From contig JAHLJT010008446.1 in NCBI GenBank assembly GCA_031308135.1, forward strand, positions 166,163,631 to 166,227,630: a DNA stretch of 64,000 nt, in the 5' to 3' direction. The notes beneath the pieces were generated by a model that worked only from the letters and a program-made list of their open reading frames with translations, was not told where the DNA came from and did not search any database. This DNA is from Acheta domesticus. Its lineage: Eukaryota; Arthropoda; Insecta; Orthoptera; Gryllidae. Numbering within the stretch: the stretch's first letter is position 1; the number at the start of each line of letters is the position of its first letter. Shown piece after piece: positions 10,451 to 22,336 of this stretch. A program made the translations under genes and the position numbers.

Positions 10451-13109
10451 AAGAATCTTGTAAAATGTAAGATAGCGATTTGAAAATTAATGAAGTTAAA
10501 TAAATCATTGTTGATTAACATTTTAGTTACGAATAGGAAACAGTTTTCCCGGAGATTTTAACCCAGCGATTCGAATGGGATGTTTCTCACCTGACTTCCT
10601 GAGGCGTGTGGCAGCTCTTATCTCTCGCTTACTGAGGATGACAAGCTGCGCGGTGACGATTCCCACGGATTGGGCCCTCGGCCTAGAAAAGGCGTTGATA
10701 GAGAAGGGTGAGCGGTCATGTGCAGCCGCGATTTTCCCCGAGTTTAGTGTGCGGTGGCTTCAAAAGCAAATTAAGAGGGCTATGAAAGCTTACATTCGCC
10801 TGGAGATGGCGTCCTTTAAGACACAGAAGAAGAAATCTAAAAAAGGAGAAGAAATGTAAATAAGAATAGGCATAAGAGGAAGAGGCTTCACAAATTTGAT
10901 ATCCCAAAGACTTTCTTCAGATTTGAGAAGTTTATGTGTAAACGAACATCGTTTTTCCGCGGAGAAACAAGAACATATTTTCAGATGTTTTTGCTAACTT
11001 CACTTCTTTTATCGGCAACACGTTTTTGTTTTTGAAATATTGGAAAACGAGTAACTGTGAAAAGTAAAGTGGATTTTGAAAAAAAAATTATATTAATTTT
11101 ATTATTGATCTCCGTAAATAAATGTAATAGCGTTTGCAATCTGTAACGGAATTTTAGGGTTCGCACTGCAATTAACTTGCACAGATTTGTTGAATAATGT
11201 ATTATTTTAAATTAATCAGAAGCGTTTCTAGTAAGTAAGTGGTACCCAAAAATTATTTTTACTCTTTGGTTTGAGCAGCAGCAGTCATAATGATACTTTA
11301 TCCAGAATGGTAAAATAAAAAACTGTAAAAATAGTGTATTTCTATTTCAATGTTTCAGTCTATAATTTATTATTATTTTTATTTGAAGCGTAATATTTCC
11401 ATTAATTTGCATAAACTGTCTGGTTTTTCCATGCACTCATCTCTTTATTTTAGCTGATATACACATCGCCTCATTGTGGCCTACTGCCCGTGAGGCGCCA
11501 TTGCCTCCCCATGTAAGACTACTCCGCTTCGGCCCTCATCAACTCTCGCTGTGGTTAAAAGTCCGCGGGAGGGTCAAGAATATTCGTCTATTTAAAAAAT
11601 CCGTACCGCTAGGACTGCAGAAGGAGAGAAACGTAACTAAAAGGATAATGGCTCCGCGCACCGTTGTAGCAGCCGCGTGAGAATATAAGGCGGGACGTAC
11701 CGTGTGGGAAAGACATGTGAGTTGGTACTGGCTGATAAAAACATTGTCACGAGGTGGTTGTTCTCCGCTTTATGGTCAAGCGGGGTTTCGCCTATACTAC
11801 CAACCAGGCACGTGACGACCCACGTCGGCTGCCCGCTAGATCTCCCTGACATCTACATGTGTGCAAGCATAAGCGAGCGCGTCCCCTAAAACATGCGCCG
11901 CGTGGAGGTGTTCCAGCACGATATTTACTAAATGAAAGAGGAATTGCATATCAGTTTCGCACTGGGACTGCCCATACACTAGGAAAAACTGTGTCAAAAC
12001 GGGGATAAATGTGGTGTACACAGTAACGCCTGTCCCGCAAAACGTAGTAGAGGCCGCTTAACATGCTCACTGGATCATCCAGCCATCGCGTTCACGCTGG
12101 AGGAAAAACAACTCGGCGAAGTGCGCTGTGGTCTGCCGATGTACGATAAAGTTACCAATAGTAGCCTCCTGGGCAACCAGGGGAAGAAGTGGCGGCTGCC
12201 GTGCCCCAACCCCCGATTTTAGCGAAGGATACTGGCAGGTTGGCCAGACAACCCACGACAAGATAATGGAATGGAATGTACTTGTGGAATTTCACGCTCC
12301 GGGTAATCTCCATGTGACACGCGTACAGGTTACAACTCTCTCATGCCCATCTCTGTTGCTTTCCTTTCCTGCACACTGTCACTCAGTATTGTTGAAAACA
12401 ACTAAATTCGTCGAAAAACATAACAATGTTAGACAGTTTCTGAAATATTAAATTCTACTTAAGTTATCTTGTTATCAAAAAATATGGGGTGTAATGCTTG
12501 TTACTTGCGCACTATCCCTTGACGCTTTAACGGTCAGTGGGAAGTATGCTTCCGACTTAAAATGGAGTTTTATCGATATATGGATAAAGAAATAGATTAA
12601 TATTATTAAAACTAGTAAGATTAACTACTGTTTTCATTAGTTTTAATAATATTAATTTTGTTCTTTAAAGAAGTATTAATAATACTCCATTTTTCATACA
12701 TTTTAATACATATCTAGAATTATGAACACTATTGAAGATTTAAATGTGTTTTCCTCGAAACTAATTTGTGTGTTACCGTAGTATAGCTGTTAAATTATGT
12801 GAAATATTTTATAAGAAATCTAATGTATTCTTTACATAAACTTTCTAATTGATCAAAGGCTTTTCATCTGAGTAATTTGTATTTTACAAATACTTAAAAT
12901 GCAAAACAATTTAAAATATTACAAATAATTATTTATTTAAATCATTGATTTAAAAAAAATAATTTGATTTAAATCATAACAGCCTTAGGGGTGGGCAATT
13001 TTATATTAAGCTTCTGCAAAAACGTGTAAAGACGAATACCAGGAGGATGGGATAACGATGGTCTGAGTGCATACGATGTCAGGTGAGTTGGGTGAAGGTC
13101 TGATTGGCG
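10451..13109. other. Intron stretch, no recognised gene
   Basis: Small frames are present (for example 10575-10859 + and 12128-12451 +) but none shows a domain. 11460-12400 is noticeably richer in GC than its surroundings and could be old transposon sequence. 12890-12990 has low-complexity gatttaaatca words of a kind often found at MITE ends. An inverted repeat at 12559-12692 is listed separately. Confidence 0.4.
12559..12692. repeat. Imperfect inverted repeat
   Basis: Inner arms ATTAATATTATTAAAACTA (from 12597) and TAGTTTTAATAATATTAAT (to about 12655) are reverse complements around a short spacer. Outer words AAATGGAGT and ACTCCATTT also pair. It is probably a small foldback element. No target duplication was identified. 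Confidence 0.5.
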
Positions 13110-13728
13110 TTAGGTTTTGTAGCTGATAATTCCGCACCATAGGTGCCGATCAAAATATCTCGCCTTCGGCACAGAGATAGTTCTGCAGCCTCGGTTAAAA
13201 GGCATTCCATGCGACTCGTGCGGAAGGCGCCTGATTTGCCCGTGCAGTGGGCGCCCCCTTTGCTGATTGTCAGATATCGCGCCGAGTCGTTCCGCGTCGG
13301 TCCTCGCGAATGAGCACATGAGCACGCTGCATCTTGTCAGGTGTTACAGCCGTGGGTGGCCTCCCCGACCGCTGCAAATCTTCGAGCTCTGCTGAACCGC
13401 TTTCACGTGTTCTCACCCTCTGTGCCCAGCGACTAACCGTACTTCTGTCGACTGCTAATACTTCATAAACTGCACATAAACATTTGTGAATGTTTCCAAC
13501 CATTTCTTGCTCCGCAGTGAGAAATTCAATGGACTAAACGCTGCTTATTATGTTCATCTCTTACAGACGCCATGTTGAACCATTCCTGCAATTACGCTAT
13601 CTGTCGGAAGAAACGGAAACTTTGCGCGCGCACTCTCAAAACTTCAAAGAATACATATAAAGTTTTGCATTCGTACCATTGTTGGGGCTGAGAAAAAAAT
13701 GTAGTGCATTACTTTCTGGGCCACACTG
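13110..13728 (-). mobile_element. mariner fragment, transposase N-terminus, 3' truncated
   Basis: Reading the - strand from 13728, the end begins CAGTGTGGCCCAGAAAGTAA, a mariner-type terminal sequence. A start codon at 13573 opens MASVRDEHNKQR. After a one-base slip the frame continues with FLTAEQEM, then VYEVLAVDRSTVSRWAQRVR, then LQRSGRPPTAVTP, the paired-like DNA-binding helices of mariner transposases. A later piece reads ISKGGAHC before similarity fades near 13110. The catalytic DDD domain is absent. This is a different mariner lineage from the nearly complete copy at 26096-27418. Confidence 0.75.
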
Positions 13729-14021
13729 GTGTATGTCTTCTCCGCGTGGACCCATCCCTACCTGCGATAACTGCGAAACGTCTTACCGTGTGACACGCTC
13801 TCCTGCACCGTGGTAAGCTGAGATATAACCATCGCTTTTTATGAAAGATTCCATAAAAAACCGCTAATGCGGTAGAGGGGAAGTTACGTAATGCTGTGCG
13901 TTTCGGCAGCAAAGATCTTATTACAGGGCCCTGGCAACGAAAAAGTGTATAAACCGAAATGCTCAGTTTAGAAAAAAAATCCTCTAACACATGATATAAC
14001 CAGAACAATGTTTCTTGGCAC

Positions 14022-15848
14022 CAGGGTTGGGCAAAATACTTGAAAAATGTATTTCAGATACAAAATACTTCGCTGAAAGTATTTTAGATACCAAATAGAA
14101 AATACTTTCATAGAAGTATTTTAGATACCAAATACAAAATAGTATTTTAAAATACTTTCGAAAATACAAAATACAATCAACGGTGTTTTACACAAAATGT
14201 TTTCTATCCTAGTTTTTTCTCTTTTAAACAATCATTCACGTTCAATAAAAGATCACATCACATTAAAAATTATATTATTAAAAATATATAACTTCTTTAT
14301 ACAAAAATGTTTCAAATGAAATTTTCAACCCATTTCAGGTATCCGTTTGGGGTCATCCATAAATTACAAAGGGTAACGCTAAATGGGAAGGGAAGGGGTC
14401 TGAGGCAGCGTTACGCTGCTTTACATAGAGATAAGAAAGTGCTTTACAAGGTGGGAGGGAGTATTGAAAATACTCGAAATTTGCGTTACGTAATTTAGAC
14501 GGCTCGTATCATTTGTGATGTATGTTCATATTTTAGGTCTGAAAGGCATCTTGTCCCTGCTAAGAGCCGAAGGAATACTTGGAGTTTAAAGATCTCACCA
14601 TGAGGTCTTGGGAGGTGATACTTTGGGACAGATACCTTTCAGACTTAAAGTATGAACATACATCACAAATGATATGGATATCAGATGAATACCGCGGATT
14701 TTTAGAATATGCATTGTAGGTGCGTAAAATAGGTTCTTTCAGCATCTGTTAGGCTTTTTAAATGGTAGAATAGGCACTAATAAAACTCGAAACTTACAAG
14801 AAAACTCACTTTTTGACCATTTATTATATTTCTCGAAGATAAGAACATAAATCAATATTATGTAGAATCAGTATTGAACCTCTTTCGATAATACTATTTA
14901 TGAACAAGTTTTAGAATTCCTACCGTATTTTAGTAGAAATATTCCTACCGTATTTTGCCTCACAATAAATTACTAATACATTCTCCAAGTTTTCAAGCGA
15001 AAATAAATGTTTCTTATAGGTCAAGATCACTGGGGAAATTCAATCGCTTTATCTCAGAAACGGAGGCAGCTTCTCCAGGAAGTCAGGAAGTAGTGGCGTG
15101 GAGACTTTTATCGCTAGAATCTTGTCTGGTATATTCATTTCTCGCTCTCTTACAGGCGACAGAATGAGACAAGGGATAAAAAGGTACAAGAGAACGAATG
15201 CAATTTAGATTGTTAAAAGTAAAGTTAAAATTAATATCATCCTTGCCTGTTGTGCCGACACAGAAGAAAAAAGGTAAAAGAAGCCATAGACAAAAGAAAA
15301 TAGGCAAATTAGTCTCATTTTAGGTTTTAAACGTAAAATAGGCACAGTTAGGCATTAATATTGAAATAGACTCTTTTAGGCGCTATAAAATTGACGGGTT
15401 TTAGTTCAAATAGACTTATATATAAAACCACAAGGCCACGAGGCCCACACATAGGCAGCACTCGTTCTGGCACGCGTAGCCCTGCTCTCCGAGAAATTGA
15501 ATCAAAGCTCGCGATTACAGCTACGGTGAGAGAAAAATATCTTACAGCGCTCCTCCGGTTACCTCCGGTTGAACCGACGGAGGGGAAAAACATAATCGGA
15601 GGAACCGGAGGTCCGTTCGCACTCGTCCACGTGGAGAACTCTCTCCATTTACTGGCCCAATCAATGTTTGTGACGGATTAAGAAAAAGTATTTTTGTATT
15701 TTGAAAATACAAAATACTATCAGAATGTATTTTCGATACAAATACAAAATACATGTTTCAATATGTATTTTCGATACAAAATACAAATTACAAAAGTATC
15801 GAAAATACGTATTTTAAATACAAGTATTTTCGATACTGCCCAACTCTG
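14022..15848. mobile_element. Non-autonomous hAT element with 8-bp target duplication
   Basis: CTTGGCAC is repeated exactly at 14014-14021 and 15849-15856. Between them the element begins CAGGGTTGGGCAAAATACTT, and its right end, reverse complemented, reads CAGAGTTGGGCAGTATCG. CAG-type ends with an 8-bp duplication define hAT transposons. Both ends carry arrays of AAAATACTT / AAGTATTTT words, likely transposase binding sites. No transposase is encoded. The interior holds a further inverted repeat at 14508-14673 and a fragment (14350-14500) bounded by GGTCATCCATAAATTAC and a GTTACGTAATTTA word. The interrupted sequence is a family A repeat. Confidence 0.85.
14508..14673. repeat. Inverted repeat nested in the hAT element
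   Basis: The arms at 14508-14556 and 14625-14673 are reverse complements with few mismatches, starting atcatttgtgatgtatg and ending catacatcacaaatgat. The central 68 bases do not pair. This looks like a foldback MITE that landed in the hAT element. Confidence 0.75.
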
Positions 15849-17421
15849 CTTGGCACCTTGATAACGAAAAATCGATTGACGGCAAAAAGTCTGTCCGCCT
15901 GTCTTGGAACAACTGTAGCAGCTAAACCGTTCATCCGATTTGCTCCAAAACTGAGATTCCCCGATCGATCTGACTGATGTCGCGGCCTTTTCTATTTGGA
16001 ATCGATATTTTAATTTTGGGGGTACTTTACATGAAACCTGAGGGACATTTTCAAAATTTTCAAAGAAAATGGTGCACACGATTTTTATGAAATTTGTTGT
16101 TGGATAGCCTAAAGGACGCTTAAGAAAATGGTGCAGATCTCATGTTGGTTGGTAACCCCAATTTTTCGAAAATTGAAAAAATCAATTTTTTTTAGCGTCT
16201 AACTAATATTATGAAGCTATATTTTTTCTTAATGAAATGCGTTTATAAAAACTGATCTTCAAATAAGGTCTTGTTCAATTTTTCAAGAACGTAAATATTT
16301 TTGGAAAATTTTGTGTCGAATATATGGAAGTTTTATTTTCTTTGAAACATTTTTTCTTAAAAACCGTACTACATTTTTATTAAATTGGGACCGTAGATAA
16401 CCGAAAGGAGGCTTAAGAGAATGGCACAGGCCTCATGTTCGTTGAAATGCGTGATTTTGCGAAAATCTTCTGTCGAACATACTCATTTTTTCTGTAAACA
16501 ATTTTTCTTAGAAACTGCACGTTTTTTAATTAAATTTAGACCTTAGATAGCGTAAAGGACGCTTAAGAGATTGCTGTAGATTCCATGTTCATTAAAATGC
16601 CTGATTTTTCGAAAATGTAAAAAAAAATCGGCGTCTTTCTACAACTATAAATTGTGAATGTACAATTTTTTCTTAATGAAATGTGTTTATCAAAGACAGA
16701 TCTCCAAATAAGGTCACGTTGAATTTTTTGAAAATATGAGAATTTTTGTAGGGTAATTTGGCCACAAATATAAAGCCCGCTCTGAGTTGGATGCTTCCTA
16801 AGTTAGAATTTGTATCTTTCATATTTCTTAGTTCGTTTCTTCCATTCGACCTTTTGTTTTACAGTTACACATTAATCTTTTACAAATTATTTAAAACATA
16901 TTTGAAACATATGAAATTAAAATTGGTAGCTTTTAGGGAATATCAAATTGGGATACAACAATGACTTGGGTGCTAAGTTTTGTGAATTATCTTATTGTTG
17001 GGACATGATTTATCTGTATGAAAAGCAGTATAATTGTCAAATATGTGTTGATATTTGCTTGGAAATATTTACTTTGTGCACCAAATATTGTACGATTGGT
17101 AATGAGTTTTACAAAAAATTACTGAGATGCGTTAATTCGGGGAGAAATTGTGGTATAAATAGTATTATATTACTACTAAACGCGAGAAAGTATGTGCTGT
17201 TTTAGCACCACTGGTTTACAATTGGACACGTTAATATTCACTTATTTACTTCTCATTTTACTTTGCATTATTTGAAACTGTTTTAGCTTGGCACTATGAC
17301 AATGCATACTGTCCTTAAAATAATTTAACACGGGCGACAATGGCCTTAGATATTGATGCCCTTAAACCAGCATGAACATCATCGAAGAGCCACTGCTCGC
17401 TTCACCATCACTATTTGGCCG

Positions 17422-17703
17422 TCACCCCGGCACACCGCTATCCCCATCCGCATCCCAAACCACCCGTGGACCTGATGGCGGCGGCAGTGTGATATTTGCT
17501 GCCATGCTTGCGATGCCGTCGACGGCGCTCCGCGGCCCCGCACTCAGCATTGGCGGCCGGTACCCAAAGGCGGCGGCGAAAAGCGCGCCAATGGCAGCCA
17601 GCGACCACGGTGGACAGACCTTCCCCATTACTGCATTCCTTCGGCCGTTCTCAAAGAGCAAGGCTTCTTGTGTGTTGAAGTAGGTAGTTTCCCTCTTCTC
17701 CAT
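17422..17703 (-). CDS. GC-rich antisense open frame, possible first exon of an unknown gene
   Basis: A 93-residue frame (or 68 residues from an internal Met) stands out by its high GC and CpG content in AT-rich surroundings. From the internal Met it reads MGKVCPPWSLAAIGALFAAA, which looks like a signal peptide or membrane segment, followed by a Pro/Ala/Ser-rich stretch. The frame ends near GGGGTGACGG, which could serve as a splice donor. I recognise no family. It could be the first exon of an antisense gene, a transposon 5' end or chance. Confidence is low. Confidence 0.25.
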   Translation of the reverse strand: MEKRETTYFNTQEALLFENGRRNAVMGKVCPPWSLAAIGALFAAAFGYRPPMLSAGPRSAVDGIASMAANITLPPPSGPRVVWDADGDSGVPG

Positions 17704-18013
17704 TAAGAGATAGGCGTGGAACTTTACGGTGCTTTACGCAAAAGATTATGCTGATTATGCTGCAATACATTTATTCAATCAATGAAGGTATTATTTATAC
17801 ATTTTAGGTTGGTACTTCCATCATTGCGAATATTACAGCTCCGTCGAGGTGGATCGATTCACGCCCTGATTGAGGATGCAGGGAAGGCTGTCAAGGCTGT
17901 CCTTTCTCTCACATGTCATTTTTCTTCTCCCCATCGTTCATTCTCGTTATTTTATAACATCCTCATTTCTTATTTTATAACATCTCTTTTCTTCATCCCC
18001 TTACATTTCACTG
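17704..18013. other. No recognised gene
   Basis: A pyrimidine-rich stretch ahead of the Jockey-like LINE. 17850-18013 may be that LINE's 5' untranslated region. Confidence 0.3.
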
Positions 18014-19800
18014 GCCCCTTTGTACGCTGAACGCCCACCCATGTGTTTGCCGTGCATGGCGACCCCCCCCGTGTCAGAGAGAATGTGTGTCCTGAAGGAC
18101 ACTTGTATTGGCCTCGGAATCTTCTAGACGGGCAGTTGGGAGCTAACCCACTCCCGCTCGAACTAGTTCTGATATTGAACAGGGTGAGCTGGGGGATCCA
18201 CAGGATGAATCTGGGATGAATCCACAGGATGTATCTGATCCACGGGATGAATCTGATATCCTTCTCCATGACACTAAACGTTCTCTTCCTCAAGGGAGAT
18301 ATGTCCGGAACGAACTATTGATGTAAATAGTTTATTTTCTATAACTGAAGGGAGACCGAAGAAGCCTCGTTTTCCTCCTCATGGCATGCGCCGAGGAAGG
18401 TAAATCTTTTAAAATGGTTAGTGCTGTTCGTTTGGCGCGCTATAGAGGAAACGTATGGGACACGGCAAGCTGTGGTGCGGCAAATGAATGGTACCATTCT
18501 TTTCGAAGCACGCAAGGATGAACAAATTGAAATTATTCCGAAAACCAAGAAGATTACCGGCCTCCAGTTGGAAGTGACCACCCACTCATTATAACCTCTG
18601 TGAGGTGTGGTTAACCACAAAGACTTTGCTGCTGAGAATGAGGAAGACCTAATCGTGTTTTTTAAGGGTCGGGGTGTGACGGACGTTTACAGGTTCAAGA
18701 GGAAGGAGCGTGAGCGAGAAATTCCCCCCCCCTACTGAGTTTCGATCTTCCATCTCTCCCGGAAACGATCTTTTGCGGTTTTTATAACCTCCACGTACGG
18801 CAAGATGTGCCTAACCGTCTGCAGTGCTACGAGTGCCAAAGATTCGGCTATAGACAGCAAAGGTGCACGGCAGAAAGTCCGGTATAGTGCGGTAAGTGTG
18901 GAAAATCTGTGGAAGCGGAAACCAGTACTACACCACCACATTGTGTCAGCTGCGAAGGTGACCGTCCGGCTAACTTCAATCAGTGCCCTACTTTCCTGAA
19001 GGAAAGAGCGATCAGGAAGATCAGCGTCATTGAGGTGTCCTTCCCTGAAGCCAAACGGAGATACCAGGCAAGGAACCCTGTTGATCTTTCTCAGTCCATT
19101 TGTAGCGCTAAGCTGAAAGCTAAAACCCCGAGGGTAGTAGCGAGCTGCCAAGCTGCGCGAGATCCCCCTCAATTCGTGATCTTCGTCTGTCAGGTGCCTC
19201 CGGTGGACTTCCCTATAGATACCACACTCCTGCAAGCCAGGAGAATGATCATACCAAACAAATATAAGAAACGTGCTAAAAAGAGTTCAGCCGTCTCAGT
19301 CTACGAAATCTCAAATCTCAATACATCAAAGTATCCCCCGATTGAAGTCGATATTAGTCAGGTATCCTCCTTAGATTCGATTATTAAGTGCTCGAAGTCA
19401 AAACCCCGACAATCTACACCTTCGGATACTCGCTCCGAGCGAACATCTAGTGCCGCTAGCAATTCCCTGGAGTATTCTCCCTCGGAGGAAACTCCCGTTG
19501 GGAAGGGCATTCGTCCATTCAAGAGACAACGGCGGAAGAAGAAAAAAGAAGTAACTTAATACCATAATGGCCCTCCTATCGTGGAATATGAACGGTATCT
19601 CTTCGCGACGGGACGATTTAAAATTGTTGTCCCGTTCCAGGCCTGTGATAACCTCTTTACTGGAGACGCATCTCCTGTGAACAGATTATCATCTCACTAA
19701 TCCTTCGCTGTCGCTAACCCACTACATCATGTATCAAGAACATCAACAAGCCAGATCACAACTTCGTCAAGATTTACCAATGTACCGCCCTGCGGTGGTA
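18014..19800 (+). mobile_element. Jockey-like LINE fragment (ORF1 and start of ORF2)
   Basis: A gag-like ORF1 with CCHC zinc knuckles (18340-19559, frameshifted) is followed eight bases later by an ATG opening an endonuclease domain (MALLSWNMNGISSRRDDLKL at 19567). That frame stops after LETHLL, but endonuclease-like sequence continues briefly. The order and the gag type are those of Jockey-group LINEs. Reverse transcriptase is missing. A similar 5' word (cccatgtgtttgccgtgca near 18040) recurs at about 63350. Confidence 0.7.
18340..19559 (+). pseudogene. Jockey-like ORF1 (gag) with CCHC zinc knuckles
   Basis: Several frames have to be joined. The 5' part reads VVRQMNGTILFEARKDEQI and later FKGRGVTDVYRFKRKERER, matching the RNA-binding-like region of Jockey gags. 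Next comes LQCYECQRFGYRQQRC, the first zinc knuckle, then a second one (VCGKCGK) and PHCVSCEGDRPANFNQCP. The last open part (18909-19559) carries on to a basic tail (FKRQRRKKKKEVT). The gag coats LINE RNA and carries it to the target. At least three frameshifts or stops before 18909 make this copy non-functional. Confidence 0.75.
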
Positions 19801-20015
19801 GACATTTTAGAACACTTATGTTAATTTGGCAATTAGAATTCATGGTAATGGAGGACTTATACAGAAATGACAAAGTATCGACATTATTTTCATTGCACTA
19901 TTTCGGTTTGGTTTGCTGATCGAAGAAAATAGAATAATGAAACAACCAACGTCATCTCTCGTCCTAGGCCTTGTGTATTTTATTTGAATCTGCCGCGCTT
20001 GGCCATTCACAGATG

Positions 20016-20772
20016 TCAACCAATCACGGGCCGTAATTTTTCTCCTGATTTCGAATGAAGGTAAGGAATGCTAATATGCTGCCCGGTTACTGCTAGATGA
20101 GCGTTGCCGCTTTGCGTTTTGTAACACCATGCCACAACACTGATGTCAGTACCCGAATGCATTAATTTATGAACCAGTTTATCGTGTGGGACAACATCAA
20201 ATGCCTTCGCAAAATCTATTATTACGGCGTCCACCCTCCCACTGTCAACTTCATCTGCTATATCCTGAAACAATGATACTATGCGACTCTCGCAAGAGAA
20301 ACCATTCCTAAAACCATGCTGCCTATGAAATAGCCATTCTTTTTGTCCCCATTGTTGCCTAATATAGCTAGTTATCAAATGTTCCATTAGCTTACATACA
20401 ACTGACGTAAGACTTACCGGTCTGTTGTTGACTAAAGCAGTTCTGTCACCATTCTTAAAAATCGGAACAATAGTAGCTAGCGTCGACTCTTCGGGCACGC
20501 CTGAATTTTTGATCGAGACATGAAATAATCTTGTTAGATGCGATAAAATTGCCTCTTCACCGAGTTTAATTATATCAGTTGAAATGGCATCTGGACCTTG
20601 CGACTTTCCGTTTTTCATAGATTTAATTCGTTTTCGTAATGTATTTACGTCTTTATTAAACTGATTTGGTACAGCCTCCCCCCGTATCTGAGGGTGGTTA
20701 CATTCTGTTTTAAAAGCGGAACTTAAGTATGCATTAAATGCGTTTGCTTTCTCCTGATCATCTATTAGTAAA
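20016..20772 (-). pseudogene. CR1-like reverse transcriptase fragment
   Basis: The frame reads on the - strand with the family's motifs in order: MKNGKSQGPDAISTDIIKLG, TIVPIFKNGDRTALVNNRPV with SLTSVVCKLME, QHGFRNGFSCESRIVSLF, then AVIIDFAKAFDVVPHDKLVH, which contains the first catalytic aspartate. Similarity ends shortly after (HKLMHSGTDISVVAWC), before the YxDD box. The upstream (higher-coordinate) part of the same copy resumes at 21721. The frame's apparent N-terminus at 20773-20921 is antisense to another LINE fragment and does not belong to it. Confidence 0.78.
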
Positions 20773-21720
20773 TTAAGTTGGAAAAAACACGTAGATTTTT
20801 GTTGTAGGGAAAGCTTGGAGATCTCTTCACTTTGTAATGCGGATCTTAAAAAAGAGTACGGCAAACGCAAGGGAAATTGCTTATTTATCTCGTGTTCGTC
20901 CAATAATGGAATATGGAACAATTCGTTGGGATCCGCACAAGATTATGTAGTGTAAAACACTTGGAAAGGATTCAGCATAGGGCAGCTAAATTTACTTTCA
21001 GGGACAAGAAAACGGCAGGGTGGGATTCACTCAAAAACAGGCGATCAGTAGCAAGACTCTGCGCCTTGTATAAAGCTTATAATGGTCATCCAGCTTGGAA
21101 AGAAATTAATCGGCGGCTATGTATCCCTACATACATCAGTAGAGTGGATCACAGGCACAAAATAAATTTAAGACAGCAGAGAACGGATGTCGGGAAATTT
21201 TCTTCTACAAATCGAACGATTACCGAATGGAATAGATTGCCTGCAAAAACCTTTGAGCCCTTTCCTCAAAGCGTTCAACAGTTTAGGAAATTAATTTAGG
21301 GTATTATTAAGTAAACGAGGGAGAATAGTGGGTTACATAGCGATGCATAAGTGTTCTATTGTGAAGTGAGTTGTCGTGCAGTGTATAGCAGAGAAATAAA
21401 GAAGGAACTGTTTTCAGCTCTTAGTGAAGTGAAGTGCAGTGTGATCCTAGTGGAGTGTGTGTGTGTGTGTTTTTCTTCTTTTCTCTCATAATGTAATTTA
21501 ATGTTTTATGAATCAGTCAGTTTTTATATTATTATCATTATTTTACCATTATTATTACTATAATTAGTATATAATTTGCTAGTTATATTACCTTATTGTT
21601 ATTATTATTATTGGTATTAGTGTTCTATGTTACTGAGAGACTGTGTATATTTATGTTTTTGTAATTAGCTGCCACCGGGTTATACCCAATTGCAGTTTAA
21701 ATAAATTTAATCTAATCTAA
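20773..21720 (+). mobile_element. 5'-truncated CR1-like LINE 3' end, inserted head-on in another copy
   Basis: Starting at LSWKKHVDFCCR, the + strand reads the thumb and C-terminal tail of a CR1-like reverse transcriptase: RVRPIMEYGTIRWDP, then an open frame 20913-21299 containing ERIQHRAAKFTF, NRRSVARLCALYKAYNGH and STNRTITEWNRLPAKTFEP. About 420 bases of 3' untranslated region follow, ending in a short aatctaatctaa tail at 21720, the kind of short tandem tail seen on CR1 elements. The - strand CR1-like copy is interrupted here. No clean target duplication was found. Confidence 0.75.
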
Positions 21721-22218
21721 CGTGCTCTTGGTATCTCTAACGATAGGAATTTCTTCTTTATTTCCTCTTCTGCGAACATATTTGTAAAACACTGACTTAT
21801 TATTTCCCTCAGTGTCTAGAATATGCTTTAAAATTCTCTTCTGCGCCATTTTATTTTCCCGCTCTAATTTTGTTGAACAATTACGAAAATGTATCCTTTG
21901 ATTTTCACTACGATGCCTATTATTGAAAGCCCTTCTGGTTTTTCTCTTCATATATCGAATTTTCGCATTGTAATATTCTGGATCTGAATTACTTTTTAAG
22001 TATTTGCACGGTAGAAACATTTGCAATGCCTTATGTAGAATGCTCTTAAACGCGTTCCAGTTTTCCTCCATGTCTGTTCTCGGAAAACGATCGTCCTGTT
22101 CTCTCATGATTCTGGTTTTATTGATCAATGCAACATTTACAAAATTGTATTTTCCGCGATCGGTGAGTGATGACATGGTGACTTGAGTAAGTAATGAAAA
22201 ACTCCTCTCTTCCCCCAT
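21721..22218 (-). pseudogene. CR1-like ORF2 linker between endonuclease and reverse transcriptase
   Basis: A 168-residue frame rich in Lys and Arg. Phrases such as ENWNAFKSILHKALQMFLP, KRKTRRAFNNRHRSE and KSVFYKYVRRRGNKEEIP are typical of the linker that precedes CR1-type reverse transcriptases. The frame enters foreign sequence at 21720. Its natural continuation (LLIDDQEKANAFNAYLSSAF) is found beyond the insertion at about 20770 and below. Confidence 0.7.
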
Positions 22219-22336
22219 ATGAATGGTGACCGAGGAGGAGGGGATGTGACAAGGTGGGGTTGGGAAGACGATTGAAAATTGAAGAAGGGGATGAGTAGTT
22301 TTAAAGGTGGAAATTGAGAATTGTTTTTAACTTTTT

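Larger units (their letters stand above)
13877..17222 (+). repeat. Repeat 'family A', copy 1, split by a hAT element
   Basis: 13877-14021 and 15857-17222 together match the copies at 22337 and 36181. Shared words in the same order are: a cgtaat...aaagtggataaa-like start, aaaaaatcctct, AATCGATTGACGGC, GTCCGYCTGT, AAACCGTTCAKCCGATTT, and ATTCCCCGATCG. The part after 16080 repeats a unit of roughly 150-300 bases three times, each time with a gcttaagaRAWTGg word. The copy ends at 17184-17222 with GCGAGAAAGTATGTGC and GCACCACTGGTTTA, the family's right end. No protein-coding frame is present. Confidence 0.65.

Noticed and set aside
18732..19235. 167-residue - strand open frame
   Set aside because: Antisense to the zinc-knuckle region of the Jockey-like ORF1.
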